Assembly (NCBI GenBank): GCA_018241685.1
Contig: JAFEDJ010000054.1
Coordinates: 186,001 to 250,000, forward strand
Reading direction: 5' to 3'
Length of the DNA: 64,000 nt
DNA from: Pseudomonadota bacterium
Lineage (GTDB): Bacteria > Pseudomonadota > Gammaproteobacteria > Burkholderiales > Rhodocyclaceae
Shown here: positions 39,317-51,386 of the stretch, piece by piece
How positions within the stretch are numbered: the first letter of the stretch is position 1
Layout: each line of letters opens with the position of its first letter
Made by a program: the position numbers and the translations under genes
Notes under the pieces: generated by a model
Seen by the model: the letters and a program-made list of their open reading frames with translations, nothing else
Told to the model about the DNA's origin: nothing
Database searches by the model: none

Positions 39317-39985
39317 TCAAAACGGCACCGCGCTCTCGAAACCCAGCGGCACGCGCCGCTGCGGGTGGATCAGCGTGATGGCGGCGGCGTGCAGGTGCAG
39401 GCGGCGGTGACGCGCGGCGCTGTCCGGCGGCGCGTAGAGCGGGTCGCCGAGGATGGGATGGCCGAGGGACTGCAGATGCACACGCAGTTGGTGGGTACGC
39501 CCGGTGACGGGTTTCAGCTCGACGCGGGTGACGGCGTCGGCCCCGGCGCCGCGGCGTTCGACGACCCGGTAGCGGGTCAACGCGCGGCGGCCGTGCTGCC
39601 GATCGACGATCTGCTGCGGATTGCGCTCTGGGTCGGCGGCCAGCGGCAGGTCGATCTCGCCGGCGTCCGGCCCGAGGTGTCCATGCACCAGCGCTTCGTA
39701 GCGTTTGCCGACGATGCGCTGCTCGAAGGCCAGGTTCAGGCGCCGCTGCATCTCGGCGCCGCGGGCCAGCAGGATCAGGCCCGACGTCGCCATGTCGAGG
39801 CGGTGCACCGGCAACGCGTCGGCGAATTGCGCCTGCACACGGGCCACCAGGCAGTCCTGCCGGTCCTCGCCGCGGGCCGGTATGGTCAGCAGGCCGGACG
39901 GCTTGTCGGCGACGATCAAGGCGTCGTCGGCATGCACAATGACGACGCCCGGCGGCGGCGCCAGGTCCGTGTCCTTCAGCTCCAT
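39317..39985 (-). CDS. RluA-family pseudouridine synthase
   Basis: Isomerises uridine to pseudouridine in rRNA and/or tRNA. The 222-residue catalytic domain has the signature PVHRLDMATSGLILLARG (about 60-77), with the catalytic Asp. KRYEALVHGHLGPDAGEIDL and TRVELKPVTGRTHQLRVHL are the other conserved blocks. There is no N-terminal S4 domain, as in RluA itself (23S U746/tRNA U32). It begins 10 bp inside the end of the helicase gene. The name rluA is likely but not certain among single-domain family members. Confidence 0.9.
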   Translation of the reverse strand: MELKDTDLAPPPGVVIVHADDALIVADKPSGLLTIPARGEDRQDCLVARVQAQFADALPVHRLDMATSGLILLARGAEMQRRLNLAFEQRIVGKRYEALVHGHLGPDAGEIDLPLAADPERNPQQIVDRQHGRRALTRYRVVERRGAGADAVTRVELKPVTGRTHQLRVHLQSLGHPILGDPLYAPPDSAARHRRLHLHAAAITLIHPQRRVPLGFESAVPF

Positions 39986-42153
39986 TGGCCGCTGGCCAGC
40001 TGGTGGCGGCCGCGCAGCACGGCCTTGTCGATGCGCATCGCCTTCACGTAGCGGCTGACCCGCTCGGCCGCCTCCGGCACGTAGAGGTGCAGTTCGTCGC
40101 GGGCGCGGGTCGCCGCCACATAGAAGCGGTTGCTCTCCTCCCCGGCATCGCTGCCGGCCAGCGGAAAGGCGCCTTCTTCCAGGAAGGGCAGCAGCACGGC
40201 CTCGAACTCCTGGCCCTTGGCCGCCTCGACGGAGCACAGCAGCACGGTGTCGGACTTGCGCAGACGCTCGGCCTTGGTCTCTGCCTTGTGCAGCCAGCGG
40301 GCAAAGTCGCGCAGCGGCAGGTTCTGGCGGCGCGCCACGTCGATGAAGCCGTCGATGGAACGGGCCACCAGCGCCGCCGTGGCCGGCGCCAGGAACAGCC
40401 GCCGCGCCACGCCTTTCAGGTCGAGCAGCGTCACCGCCTGTTCGAGCAGCGCCGCGGCCGGCGCATCCGGCGGCGCGGCGCGCAGGGCGGCCAGCGTGTG
40501 GGCGAGGCGCTCGCGGGCGCTGCGCTGGGCCGGGCTTTCATCGACGCTCGCCGCCTCCGCCTCGCGCAAGTGCTGCAGCGCGTTGGCCTCGTGGTGCTGG
40601 CCGCCCTGGCGCAGGGCCTTCAGCTTGTCGAGGAAGCGGAATTCCTCCTGCAGCTGCGCCTCGCCGGACTGGCCGGCGGCGCGCTTGTCGGCGCGGGTCT
40701 GGGGCTTGAGCAGCGTGCCGTTGAGGAAATCCTCGAACAGCGAGGGCTGCGCCGCGGCAGTCTTCAGCGCATCGTCGTCGCGGCGCTCGGCGCCCCATTC
40801 GAACTGCTGCCATTGCAGCAAGGCCTGCAGCACCTGCAGGCGCTTGTCGACGCCGGGGATGGACTCGTAGTCCTGCAGCGCGAAGGCGATGACGCCGCGC
40901 AGCATCAGCACCTCGGAGCGCAGCAGATAGCTCGCCAGGCCCTCCATGCGCCAGCCGATGCCGGCCTCCAGCAGCGCGTTCTCGATGGGGATGGACTGGT
41001 AGGGCGCACGCAGGATCACCGCGCAGGCGGCCGGCCGGCCGCCGCGCCGCTTCCAGTCGGCCAGGTCTGCCGCCACCTGCGCGGCGACGGCCCGGTGGTC
41101 GGCGCAGGGCTGCACGCGCAGCACCGTCTCGTGCTCGCGGCCGGAGTCCACCACCTTGTTCTTCAATGCCGCGGTGGCCGCCGCCAGCGGCGGGCCGTAG
41201 CGGTAGCTGCAGGTCAGCGGCAGGCGCACCACGCCGGGCCAGCCCTGGCCGAAGCGGGTGTGCAGGAAATCGGTGCCGGCGCCGGCCCAGCGGTGGATCA
41301 CCTGGTCGAAGTCGCCGGCCCCGGTGAAGAAGGCCTTGCCGCGCATCAGCAGCGCTTCCAGCACCGCGTAGCTGGCCGGGTTCATGTCCTGCAGTTCGTC
41401 TACCACCACGATACGGTAGGCCGGCAGATCGATCGGGCGATCCACGTCGCTCAGGCGGCGGGCCAGGTCGTAGGTCGCGTCGAACTCGGCGCGCCAGCGC
41501 GGCACATCCTCAAGGCCCGAGCGCAGCGCTTCCAGCGCGCCATGCAGCAGGAAGGCGGCAAGGGGGACATCGAAACGTTCGGCGCAGTCCTCGGCGCTCT
41601 CCTCGTCGTCGCCGCCGGGCGGCACCAGGCGTGCCTTGAGGCGACGCGACAGTTCGAGGAACTCGAAGATCGGCTCGTTGTGTTCGGGCAGCCACAGCTC
41701 CCGCGGATGGCGCCGGGCGGCGTTTTCGGCCTGCAAACGCGCGGCCGCGATGCGCACCTGGGGCGCCAGGGCTTCCGGTGTATCGAGCCGCGGCGCCTCC
41801 GCCCCTTCGGCCTGCAGCAGCACCTGGCGGGCGAATTGGTCGAAGCTCAGGCATTTGACGCGCCTCGCACTACGCTCGTCCACGCCGATGTCCACCAAGC
41901 GCGCCTGCAGCACCCGCGCCGCTTCGGCCGAAAACGTCAGCGCCAGGATGCTCTCCGGCCACACGCCGCGGGTGATCGACTCGGCGATGCGCAGCGCCAA
42001 CGTGGTGGTCTTGGCCGCGCCAGCGTTGGCCATGGCGATCACGTAACGCGCGCGGCAGGTCTGGATCCCGCGCTGTTCAGCGGTGGGCACGATGCCGACG
42101 GGCACGAACTGGGGCGCGGAAGGCGGGCTCGGCGGAGTCGAAGTACGGGTCAT
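39976..42153 (-). CDS. UvrD/Rep-like superfamily 1 DNA helicase with altered Walker A
   Basis: A 725-residue SF1A helicase. Motif Ia-like LALTFSAEAARVLQARL, motif II VVVDELQDMNPASYAVLEAL, motif III TGAGDFDQVIHRW, motif IV TCSYRYGPPLAAA, and the C-terminal FYVAATRARDELHLYVPEAA are all recognisable. The P-loop, however, reads IAMANAGAAKTTTLALRI: the usual GxGK[ST] Gly before Lys is Ala (A-A-K-T). The ATG at 42153 is used; the open frame further upstream crosses the tRNA-Val gene and is rejected. It overlaps rluA-like gene by 10 bp. Whether ATP is hydrolysed is uncertain. Confidence 0.85.
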   Translation of the reverse strand: MTRTSTPPSPPSAPQFVPVGIVPTAEQRGIQTCRARYVIAMANAGAAKTTTLALRIAESITRGVWPESILALTFSAEAARVLQARLVDIGVDERSARRVKCLSFDQFARQVLLQAEGAEAPRLDTPEALAPQVRIAAARLQAENAARRHPRELWLPEHNEPIFEFLELSRRLKARLVPPGGDDEESAEDCAERFDVPLAAFLLHGALEALRSGLEDVPRWRAEFDATYDLARRLSDVDRPIDLPAYRIVVVDELQDMNPASYAVLEALLMRGKAFFTGAGDFDQVIHRWAGAGTDFLHTRFGQGWPGVVRLPLTCSYRYGPPLAAATAALKNKVVDSGREHETVLRVQPCADHRAVAAQVAADLADWKRRGGRPAACAVILRAPYQSIPIENALLEAGIGWRMEGLASYLLRSEVLMLRGVIAFALQDYESIPGVDKRLQVLQALLQWQQFEWGAERRDDDALKTAAAQPSLFEDFLNGTLLKPQTRADKRAAGQSGEAQLQEEFRFLDKLKALRQGGQHHEANALQHLREAEAASVDESPAQRSARERLAHTLAALRAAPPDAPAAALLEQAVTLLDLKGVARRLFLAPATAALVARSIDGFIDVARRQNLPLRDFARWLHKAETKAERLRKSDTVLLCSVEAAKGQEFEAVLLPFLEEGAFPLAGSDAGEESNRFYVAATRARDELHLYVPEAAERVSRYVKAMRIDKAVLRGRHQLASGQWS

Positions 42154-42236
42154 GGCGGATCGTCGGCAGGGCCGCGGCGGAGACGGAACCGGACTGTAAC
42201 GGGGAGCGCTGGCGGGGGGAAGCGGCGGGAAATTAT

Positions 42237-42313
42237 TGGTGCGTCCTGACGGAGTCGAACCGCCGACCTCCACGATGTCAACGTGGCGCTCTAACCAACT
42301 GAGCTAAGGACGC
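42237..42313 (-). tRNA. tRNA-Val (anticodon GAC)
   Basis: Read on the minus strand from 42313. The acceptor stem GCGTCCT pairs with AGGACGC. The anticodon arm is CCACG-TTGACAT-CGTGG, anticodon GAC. The T arm contains GGTTCGACTCC, and the end is ACCA with CCA encoded (77 bases). The helicase gene follows. Confidence 0.96.
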
Positions 42314-42373
42314 ATACCCGGCTATGATTGCCTGTGCTTGGCGCTGATGGCTTTGCACTGGGGAAGGGCGCGC

Positions 42374-42401
42374 ATTATAGCCGCTAAGCGCCGCTTTGCA
42401 A
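42374..42401 (-). promoter_or_regulatory. promoter of tRNA-Val
   Basis: TTGCAA (42401-42396) and TATAAT (42379-42374) are 16 bp apart on the minus strand, followed by a GC-rich discriminator (GCGCGCC) typical of stringently controlled stable-RNA promoters. The tRNA begins 60 bases downstream. Confidence 0.75.
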
Positions 42402-42419
42402 GCATTCTGCCGAAAATTT

Positions 42420-43544
42420 TCAACGGCTGAACCCCGCATCCTTGTGACTCAAGGCAATCTGCTCGAACTGATCAGCGACCCGCAGGAAGGCGTCCACCAT
42501 GTCCGGATCGAACTGCCTGCCGCGTTCCCCGGCAATGATCGCAACGACTTTGGGATGCGGGAAGGCCGGCTTGTAGACGCGCCGTGAAATCAATGCGTCA
42601 TAGACATCGGCAATGGCCATCAGGCGCGCCGATAGCGGGATCACCGCCCCCTTGAGGCCCTGCGGATAGCCCTCGCCATCCCAACGCTCGTGGTGGCTGT
42701 AGGCGATCTCCAGCGCGTAGTCGAGGTAGGAACGGTTATCGGCCGTGGCGCCGGTGATTGCCTTGGCGATGGCGTCCCGTCCGTAGGCGCAGTGGCTCTG
42801 CATGATCAGGCGCTCCTCGGCATCCAGGCGCCCGGGCTTGAGCAGCACCGCGTCAGGAATCGCCACTTTGCCCACATCGTGCAGCGCAGCCGACTTGGTG
42901 ATCAACGCAATCGCCTCGTCGTCGAGGAGGGGCGCAAAGTCTGGATGGCCTTGCAGCGCCCGCGCCAGCACGCCAACGTAGGCCTGAGTACGCAGGATGT
43001 GGTTGCCGGTCTCGTTGTCGCGCACCTCGGCCAGTGTGCACAGCGCGGTGATGATCGCGTCCTGGGCATCGATCAGTTGCTGGCCGCGGCGTACCACCTC
43101 ACGGGTACGTTCAGCGACCAGTTCCTCCAGTTCCTCGTTACGCCGCAGCAGTTGCCGGCTCGCATCCGCCAGGGCCAGGTGGTTGCGTACCCGCGCCAGC
43201 ACCACCGGCGGAGAGAAGGGCTTGTGGATGAAGTCTTCGGCGCCGAGGGACAGCCCATAAGCCTCATCGGTATCGCTTTCGAGACTGGACAGGAACAAGA
43301 TCGGGATATCGCGGGTCGCCGCGTCGGCCTTCAACTGGCGACATACCTCAAAGCCATCCACCTCCGGCATCATCACGTCGGTCAGCACCAGGTCGGCGCG
43401 GCCTCCGTCCCTGACGTAGTCGAGCAGGCCGCGGCCGTCGGCAAAGGCATGCACCTCGAAGCGCTCCTCGAGCATTTCTTCGAGCACCAGCAGGATGGCA
43501 GGCTGGTCATCGGCGATCAGGATATGGCGCTTGTAGGGCATCAC
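42420..43544 (-). CDS. response regulator with HD-GYP c-di-GMP phosphodiesterase domain
   Basis: The 374-residue protein has an N-terminal receiver (ILIADDQPAILLVLEEML, phosphoacceptor in LVLTDVMMPEVDG, about residues 8-120). It is followed by a coiled linker (ELEELVAERTREVVRRG) and an HD-GYP domain. The HD pair is SAALHDVGKVAIPD and the GYP motif is RWDGEGYPQGLKG, so c-di-GMP hydrolysis is expected, triggered by phosphorylation. It is the last gene of a five-gene same-strand signalling run, 70 bp after the hybrid kinase. Confidence 0.94.
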   Translation of the reverse strand: MMPYKRHILIADDQPAILLVLEEMLEERFEVHAFADGRGLLDYVRDGGRADLVLTDVMMPEVDGFEVCRQLKADAATRDIPILFLSSLESDTDEAYGLSLGAEDFIHKPFSPPVVLARVRNHLALADASRQLLRRNEELEELVAERTREVVRRGQQLIDAQDAIITALCTLAEVRDNETGNHILRTQAYVGVLARALQGHPDFAPLLDDEAIALITKSAALHDVGKVAIPDAVLLKPGRLDAEERLIMQSHCAYGRDAIAKAITGATADNRSYLDYALEIAYSHHERWDGEGYPQGLKGAVIPLSARLMAIADVYDALISRRVYKPAFPHPKVVAIIAGERGRQFDPDMVDAFLRVADQFEQIALSHKDAGFSR

Positions 43545-43614
43545 CGATTCTCGCGAGGCGCGGACACAATCAGTTTTCCGGTTTGCGTTCAGTATACGCC
43601 CGGCTCCGCCCCCA

Positions 43615-46380
<2,766 letters not shown>

Positions 46381-47250
46381 CTATTTGCGTTCAGCGATCC
46401 AGTACTTCTCCAACCCCCACTGGCGCATCGGCAAATAGTCGTCGATGGAGGTTGCCACCGGCCGCGGCATCGGAATGTCGTCGAGCAGCGCCTTGCCGGT
46501 CGGGCTGGCGCTGATGGCCAGCAGCGCCTGGCGCACGGCATCCCGTACCGCGAGTGGCACGCGTGGATGGGCGGCGACCGGATGGGACGGCATGTCACGG
46601 GTCGTGTACAGCACCCGCAGCTGGGCCTGGATCGCCGGCGCCTGCTCGGCGAGGGTCTTCTGCACACCGCCACCGGCCTCGGTGAGGCCATTGAGTACGT
46701 GCAGATAGACGGAACTGTGGGTCTTCACGTTGAGCATCTGCATGCGCACCCCATACAGGCGCTCCAGCTCGGCGCGCACCAACAGGCTGGCCCCCACCGC
46801 ATTCGGCGACGGCACCGCGAGGGTCTTGCCGTCCAGTTCCTTCACGCTCTTCAACGGACTGTCCTGGCGCACCACGATGATGCCGCGCAGAGCCTCCTCG
46901 TCGCGGACCAACGGGACATAGCCCTGGGAATCCCGCACCTTCAGGATGTGATAGGGGTTGGCATACACGAAGTCGAAACTGCCCGCCTCCACGGCAGCCT
47001 CGAACTCCGGCACCGACAGGGTCACAACGAGCTTGAGATCGAGCCCGGTACGGCGGGCCAACTCATCGACGAGCGGTTTCCAGATTGCGAACAGCTTGCG
47101 CTGCTCGAATTGGGGGACGACGCCAAAGGTATAGGTGGTGCCCGCAGCTGCCGGGTGCGCCCCTGTCAGACGGATGGTCGCCAGCGCTGCCAGCAGGTGC
47201 AGGCAGCGGCGCCGGCCGGGCCGGTAAGTATGATCGCGCAACGGACTCAT
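46381..47250 (-). CDS. PhnD-like periplasmic substrate-binding protein
   Basis: A 289-residue type 2 periplasmic binding protein of the phosphate/phosphite/phosphonate family. A signal peptide with twin Arg-like basic N-region (RPGRRRCLHLLAALA) precedes TYTFGVVPQFEQRKLFAIWK. FDFVYANPYHILKVRD is a diagnostic PhnD block, and LDGKTLAVPSPNAVGASL the second. The ATG at 47250 has GGAG 7 bases upstream; longer starts exist. No ABC permease or ATPase is present. The gene abuts the hybrid kinase, so ligand capture is more likely for sensing than transport. Confidence 0.85.
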   Translation of the reverse strand: MSPLRDHTYRPGRRRCLHLLAALATIRLTGAHPAAAGTTYTFGVVPQFEQRKLFAIWKPLVDELARRTGLDLKLVVTLSVPEFEAAVEAGSFDFVYANPYHILKVRDSQGYVPLVRDEEALRGIIVVRQDSPLKSVKELDGKTLAVPSPNAVGASLLVRAELERLYGVRMQMLNVKTHSSVYLHVLNGLTEAGGGVQKTLAEQAPAIQAQLRVLYTTRDMPSHPVAAHPRVPLAVRDAVRQALLAISASPTGKALLDDIPMPRPVATSIDDYLPMRQWGLEKYWIAERK

Positions 47251-47425
47251 GCCGAGCTCCCTGGATCCGGCCATGGCGTCGTCGGGCGGGGCTAAGTCTG
47301 TCGGGCTGGGCGCCATGGCCCACGTATTCTTTTTCTCGTGTGCCTGGGCAGCATGATGGCACTTTGCCCCGTCCGCGTACACGAACGCACGGACGGGGCC
47401 GCAACGCCACGGTAGCCGCGGGATT

Positions 47426-49861
47426 TCAGTCTGGGCCGGCCAGCAGGTCGAGCAACTGCGGATGGGGCACCGGACGGCTGAACAGGTAGCCCTGGCCGCC
47501 ACCGCAGCCCAGCTCCAGCAGCAGCGTCGCCTGCTCGTGCCGCTCGATGCCCTCGACGATGATCTCCATGCCGAGGGAGCCGGCGAGGGCTACGATGGCT
47601 TCGATCATCGCCATGCCTTCCCGCTTTTCGGGGAGGTGGATGATGAAGGAACGATCGATCTTGATGCGGTCGATCGGCAAGTCGCGCAGCACGCTGAGGG
47701 ACGAATAGCCGGTGCCGAAATCGTCGATACTCACCGCGATGCCGTGCTGCCGAAGGGCGGCGAGGATCTCCATGCTGCGCTCCATCGCCTGCAGCGTGCT
47801 TTCGGTGATCTCCAGCTCCAGCGCCGAGGCCGGGAAACCGGTCCGCTCCAGCGTGGCCAGCACGCTGGCTATGAAATCCTCACGCATGAACTCCCGCGCC
47901 GACACATTGACGGCCAGGCGCAGCTGCTCGCCGCCGCGCTGGCACAGGCCGGCCACCTCGCGGCACGCCCGCTCCAGCACCCAGCGCCCGAGGCTGTCGA
48001 TGACGCCGCTCTCCTCGGCCACCGGGATGAAGCGCACCGGCGGGATCATGCCGTGCTGCGGATGGTTCCAGCGCACCAGCGCCTCGACGCCGACGATGCG
48101 CCCGTCGGCCAGCTCAACCTGCGGCTGGTAGTGGAGCAGCAGCTGGTCTTCCTCGATGGCACGGCGCAGGCCCTGCTCCAGGTTCAGGCGCTCGTTGCTG
48201 CGCTCGGCCATTTCCGGCGAATAGAACTGGTAGCGGTTGCGCCCCGCCGCCTTGGCCGAATACATCGCGATGTCGGCGGCCCGCATCAGCGCGTGGCGGT
48301 CGCAGCCATCCTCCGGGTAGACGGCGATACCAATGCTGCCCGACACGGTGATGCTGTCCCGGCCGAGGCAGACCGGCGCGCTGACGGTCTGCAGGATCTT
48401 GCTGGCCAGCTCGGCGGCGTACTCGGGGCTGCTGCAGCCGGTGAGGATCACGAACTCGTCGCCGCCCAGCCGGGCGATGGTGTCGGTACCGCGCAGCGCA
48501 CCGCGCAGGCGGCCGGCAACGATGCGCAACAATTCGTCACCGACCACGTGGCCGAGGGTGTCGTTCACCACCTTGAAGCTGTCCAGGTCGAGGAACAGCA
48601 GCAGACAGTGCTGCTGGCTCCGCCGGGCCTGCTCGATGATCTGCTCGATGCGGTCATCGAAGAGCAGGCGGTTCGGCAGACCGGTGAGCGGATCGTGGTG
48701 GGCCAGGTGGTGCAGCTTCTCCTCGACCACATGCATCTCCCTGACATCGGAGAAGGCGATCACGTAATTGCCGACCTGCCCTTGGGCATCGCGCACCACG
48801 CTGAGGCTCTGCCAGGCCGGAAAGATTTCGCCGCCGCGCCGCCGACAGCTCACCTCGCCCTGCCAGTAACCGTCCGGATTGGCCGCCAGTTCAGCGAAGA
48901 AAGTCGCGCTGCCCTGCGCTCCGCGCTGGATGCGCAGCAGCACGTCCACGTCGAAACCACGCGCCTCGGCCTCGTTGTAGCCGGTGATGCGCGTGAAAGC
49001 GGGGTTCACGGCGCAGACGCGTCGCTCCCGGTCGGCGATCAGGATCGCCTCGGCGGCGGTATGGAAGACCACGCTCGACTGGCGCAGGCGTTCTTCGGTC
49101 TTATGTCTCTCGGTCACGTCCTGCAGCACGCCGACCACCCGGCGCGCCGGTCGCGACGCATGGGCCTTCACGTGGGCCTCGATGTAGTGGGCCTCGCCGT
49201 TGTCCCGGGCGGTGCGGAACTCGATGCGCCGCGCGTCCTCGCTGAGCAGGGCGGCCTGCAGGCCGGCGGCCACCCGTTCGCGGTCGTCGGGGCTGACACG
49301 GGCCAGGAAGGACGCCTCCCGGTCCCCCTCCGCGACCAGGCTGCCCTCGCCGAACAGGGCGCTGGGACAACCGTCGCCCTGGATGCGGTGCTGCACGGGC
49401 TGCCATTCGAACACCCCCAGCGCAGCCGCCTCCAGGGCCAGCTTGAGGCGCAGCTCGCTGCGCTCCACGGCCACCTCCACTTCCCGGCGGGCCAGCGCCA
49501 TCTGGATCGAGGCATGCAGTTCGCGCACGTCCCAGGGCTTCACCAGGTAACCGAAGGGCCGGCTGTCGAGGGCCCGGCGCAGGGTGTCGTCCTCGGCGAA
49601 GGCGGTCAGGTAGATCACCGGGATCCGGTGGCGGGCCTGGATCTCGGTGGCGGCCTCGACGCCATCCATGTCCCCTTCCAGATGGATATCCATCAGCACC
49701 AGGTCCGGCGCCACGTCGGCCACCTGGCTGACCGCCTGCTCACCGCTCCCGACCATCGCGCCCACACGATAGCCGAGGGCCTGCAGCTGGTTCTTGAGGT
49801 CGAAGGCGACGACACGTTCGTCTTCGACGAGCATCAGATTGATCGGCTTGTCGGCAATCAT
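47426..49861 (-). CDS. response regulator with PAS, GGDEF and EAL domains
   Basis: The 811-residue protein starts with a receiver (LMLVEDERVVAFDLKNQL; LVLMDIHLEGDMDG, about 1-120). One or two PAS modules follow (AAEAILIADRERRVCAVNPA, then YVIAFSDVREM). The GGDEF domain (ARLGGDEFVILTG) is intact. The EAL domain is also intact (VGVEALVRWNHPQHGMIPPV, ELEITESTLQAME, and SIDDFGTGYSSLSVLRDLP), so the protein could make or degrade c-di-GMP. It overlaps the upstream HisKA_2 kinase by 4 bp, which suggests they are a pair. Confidence 0.94.
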   Translation of the reverse strand: MIADKPINLMLVEDERVVAFDLKNQLQALGYRVGAMVGSGEQAVSQVADVAPDLVLMDIHLEGDMDGVEAATEIQARHRIPVIYLTAFAEDDTLRRALDSRPFGYLVKPWDVRELHASIQMALARREVEVAVERSELRLKLALEAAALGVFEWQPVQHRIQGDGCPSALFGEGSLVAEGDREASFLARVSPDDRERVAAGLQAALLSEDARRIEFRTARDNGEAHYIEAHVKAHASRPARRVVGVLQDVTERHKTEERLRQSSVVFHTAAEAILIADRERRVCAVNPAFTRITGYNEAEARGFDVDVLLRIQRGAQGSATFFAELAANPDGYWQGEVSCRRRGGEIFPAWQSLSVVRDAQGQVGNYVIAFSDVREMHVVEEKLHHLAHHDPLTGLPNRLLFDDRIEQIIEQARRSQQHCLLLFLDLDSFKVVNDTLGHVVGDELLRIVAGRLRGALRGTDTIARLGGDEFVILTGCSSPEYAAELASKILQTVSAPVCLGRDSITVSGSIGIAVYPEDGCDRHALMRAADIAMYSAKAAGRNRYQFYSPEMAERSNERLNLEQGLRRAIEEDQLLLHYQPQVELADGRIVGVEALVRWNHPQHGMIPPVRFIPVAEESGVIDSLGRWVLERACREVAGLCQRGGEQLRLAVNVSAREFMREDFIASVLATLERTGFPASALELEITESTLQAMERSMEILAALRQHGIAVSIDDFGTGYSSLSVLRDLPIDRIKIDRSFIIHLPEKREGMAMIEAIVALAGSLGMEIIVEGIERHEQATLLLELGCGGGQGYLFSRPVPHPQLLDLLAGPD

Positions 49862-51279
49862 CGGGGTCTCCGGGTCGGCAGGGCCAGCGGGAAGCGTAGC
49901 TCGAAACGGGCCCCTTCGCCGCTCGCCACGGTGAACCGGCCGCGCAATTGGTCCGCCAGCAGCGGCACCAGCTGAAGGCCGAGGGAGGTCACGCTAGCGA
50001 GGTCGAAGCCCTCCGGCAGGCCGACGCCATCGTCGCTCACTGCCAGATCGAGCTCCTCACCGACCGCCTTCAGCTCGATCTGCACGGCGCCCCTGCGCAC
50101 GGCCGGGAAGGCATGTTTGAAGGCATTGGTGACCAGCTCATTGACGATCAGGCCGCAGGGCACGGCGCGCTCCAGGTCGAGGAACTGCGGTTCGCCCGGC
50201 AGCACGCAGCGCAGCGCGATGCGGGCGCTGTCCTCCCGGTAGCTGCCGAGCAGCAGCTGGGTGAGGCGGTCGAGGTATTCGCCCAGGTCGATGCGCGAGA
50301 AGTCCTTGCGCTCGTACAGCAGCTGGTGGGTCAGCGCCATCGCCCGCACGCGGCTCTGGCTCTCCGCCAGGATGTTGCGCAGGCGCGGATCGCTGGCATG
50401 GGTGGATTGCAGGTTGAGCAGGCTGGAGATGACCTGCAGGTTGTTCTTGACCCGGTGATGCACCTCGTTGAGCAGCACGGTCTTCTCCTGCAGCGCGCTC
50501 TCCAGGGTCTGCTGCACGCGGCGCCGCTCGGTGATGTCCACGATGGAGGCCAGCACCATCGGCCCTTCGTCGGTATCGATGGGGTTGAGGCCGATCTCCA
50601 CCGGGAACTCGGAGCCGTCGGCGCGGCGCGCGAACAAGTCGCGGCCGACACCCATCGGCCGCGCCAGCGGCGTGTGGAAGAAGCCGCTGCGGAACTGCTG
50701 GTGCTCGCTGCGCAGGCGCTCGGGCACCAGGATCTCCACCGCTTCACCGATCAGCGCCTCACGGGGATAGCCGAACAGCTGCTCGGTCTGTGCATTGACC
50801 AGCACGATGCGGCCGCCCCTGTCCACCATCACCATCGCGCTCGGTGCAAACTCGACGACCCGCCGGAAGCGTTCTTCCTGGCGCTTGCGCTCGGTGATGT
50901 CCACCACCGCCGCCAGCACCATGAAGCTGCCGCCGGCCTCGATGGGCGTCAGGCCGATCTCCACCGGAAACTCGCTACCGTCCCGCCGCCGCGCGAACAG
51001 ATCGCGCCCGCTACCCATCGGCCGCGAGTGCGGATCGGCAAAGAAGCTGGCCCGGTAGGAGGGATGGTGGCCCGCCAAGCGCGCCGGTACCAAGCGGTCT
51101 ACCGACTCGCCCAGCAACTCGTCGCGGCCGTAGCCGAACAGGCGTTCCGCCTGGGCATTGACCAGCACAATGCAGCCTTCGCGGTCCACCACCACCATGG
51201 CGGTCGGCACCCACTCGACGACCCGGCTGAAGGACGCATCGCCGACAGGAAAAGGCTCGCTACGGGATTTCTCGTTCAT
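49858..51279 (-). CDS. HisKA_2-type sensor histidine kinase with duplicated PAS domains
   Basis: A soluble 473-residue kinase. Two PAS domains are near copies (WVPTAMVVVDREGCIVLVNA at about 21-40 and FAPSAMVMVDRGGRIVLVNA at about 145-164, each ending with GRDLFARRxDGSEFPVEIGL). The kinase core has LNEVHHRVKNNLQVISSLL, the HisKA_2/HWE phosphoacceptor, and GLIVNELVTNAFKHAFP (HATPase). The ATG at 51279 has GGAG 8 bases upstream; a longer frame is rejected. It leads the five-gene signalling run and overlaps the REC-GGDEF-EAL gene. Confidence 0.92.
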   Translation of the reverse strand: MNEKSRSEPFPVGDASFSRVVEWVPTAMVVVDREGCIVLVNAQAERLFGYGRDELLGESVDRLVPARLAGHHPSYRASFFADPHSRPMGSGRDLFARRRDGSEFPVEIGLTPIEAGGSFMVLAAVVDITERKRQEERFRRVVEFAPSAMVMVDRGGRIVLVNAQTEQLFGYPREALIGEAVEILVPERLRSEHQQFRSGFFHTPLARPMGVGRDLFARRADGSEFPVEIGLNPIDTDEGPMVLASIVDITERRRVQQTLESALQEKTVLLNEVHHRVKNNLQVISSLLNLQSTHASDPRLRNILAESQSRVRAMALTHQLLYERKDFSRIDLGEYLDRLTQLLLGSYREDSARIALRCVLPGEPQFLDLERAVPCGLIVNELVTNAFKHAFPAVRRGAVQIELKAVGEELDLAVSDDGVGLPEGFDLASVTSLGLQLVPLLADQLRGRFTVASGEGARFELRFPLALPTRRPR

Positions 51280-51386
51280 GGACGACTCTCCGATGGGCCG
51301 GCCTGCAGGAGTTGGATCGTCGCCGAAGGGCACGGTTCCTGCTGTGACGGGTTACTCTTGATCCACATTTCTGCCTCCATCCGATC

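Noticed and set aside
39985..42249. A 754-codon plus-strand frame opposite the helicase
   Set aside because: Antisense to a gene with clear SF1 motifs; the translated product is low-complexity (Gln/Ala/Arg/Gly-rich) and overlaps tRNA-Val.
42154..42273. Upstream extension of the helicase frame through tRNA-Val
   Set aside because: The extra 40 codons translate the tRNA complement and leader; the ATG at 42153 gives a cleaner start.
47462..49975. An 837-codon plus-strand frame opposite the GGDEF-EAL regulator
   Set aside because: Antisense shadow; the opposite strand has intact GGDEF and EAL motifs.
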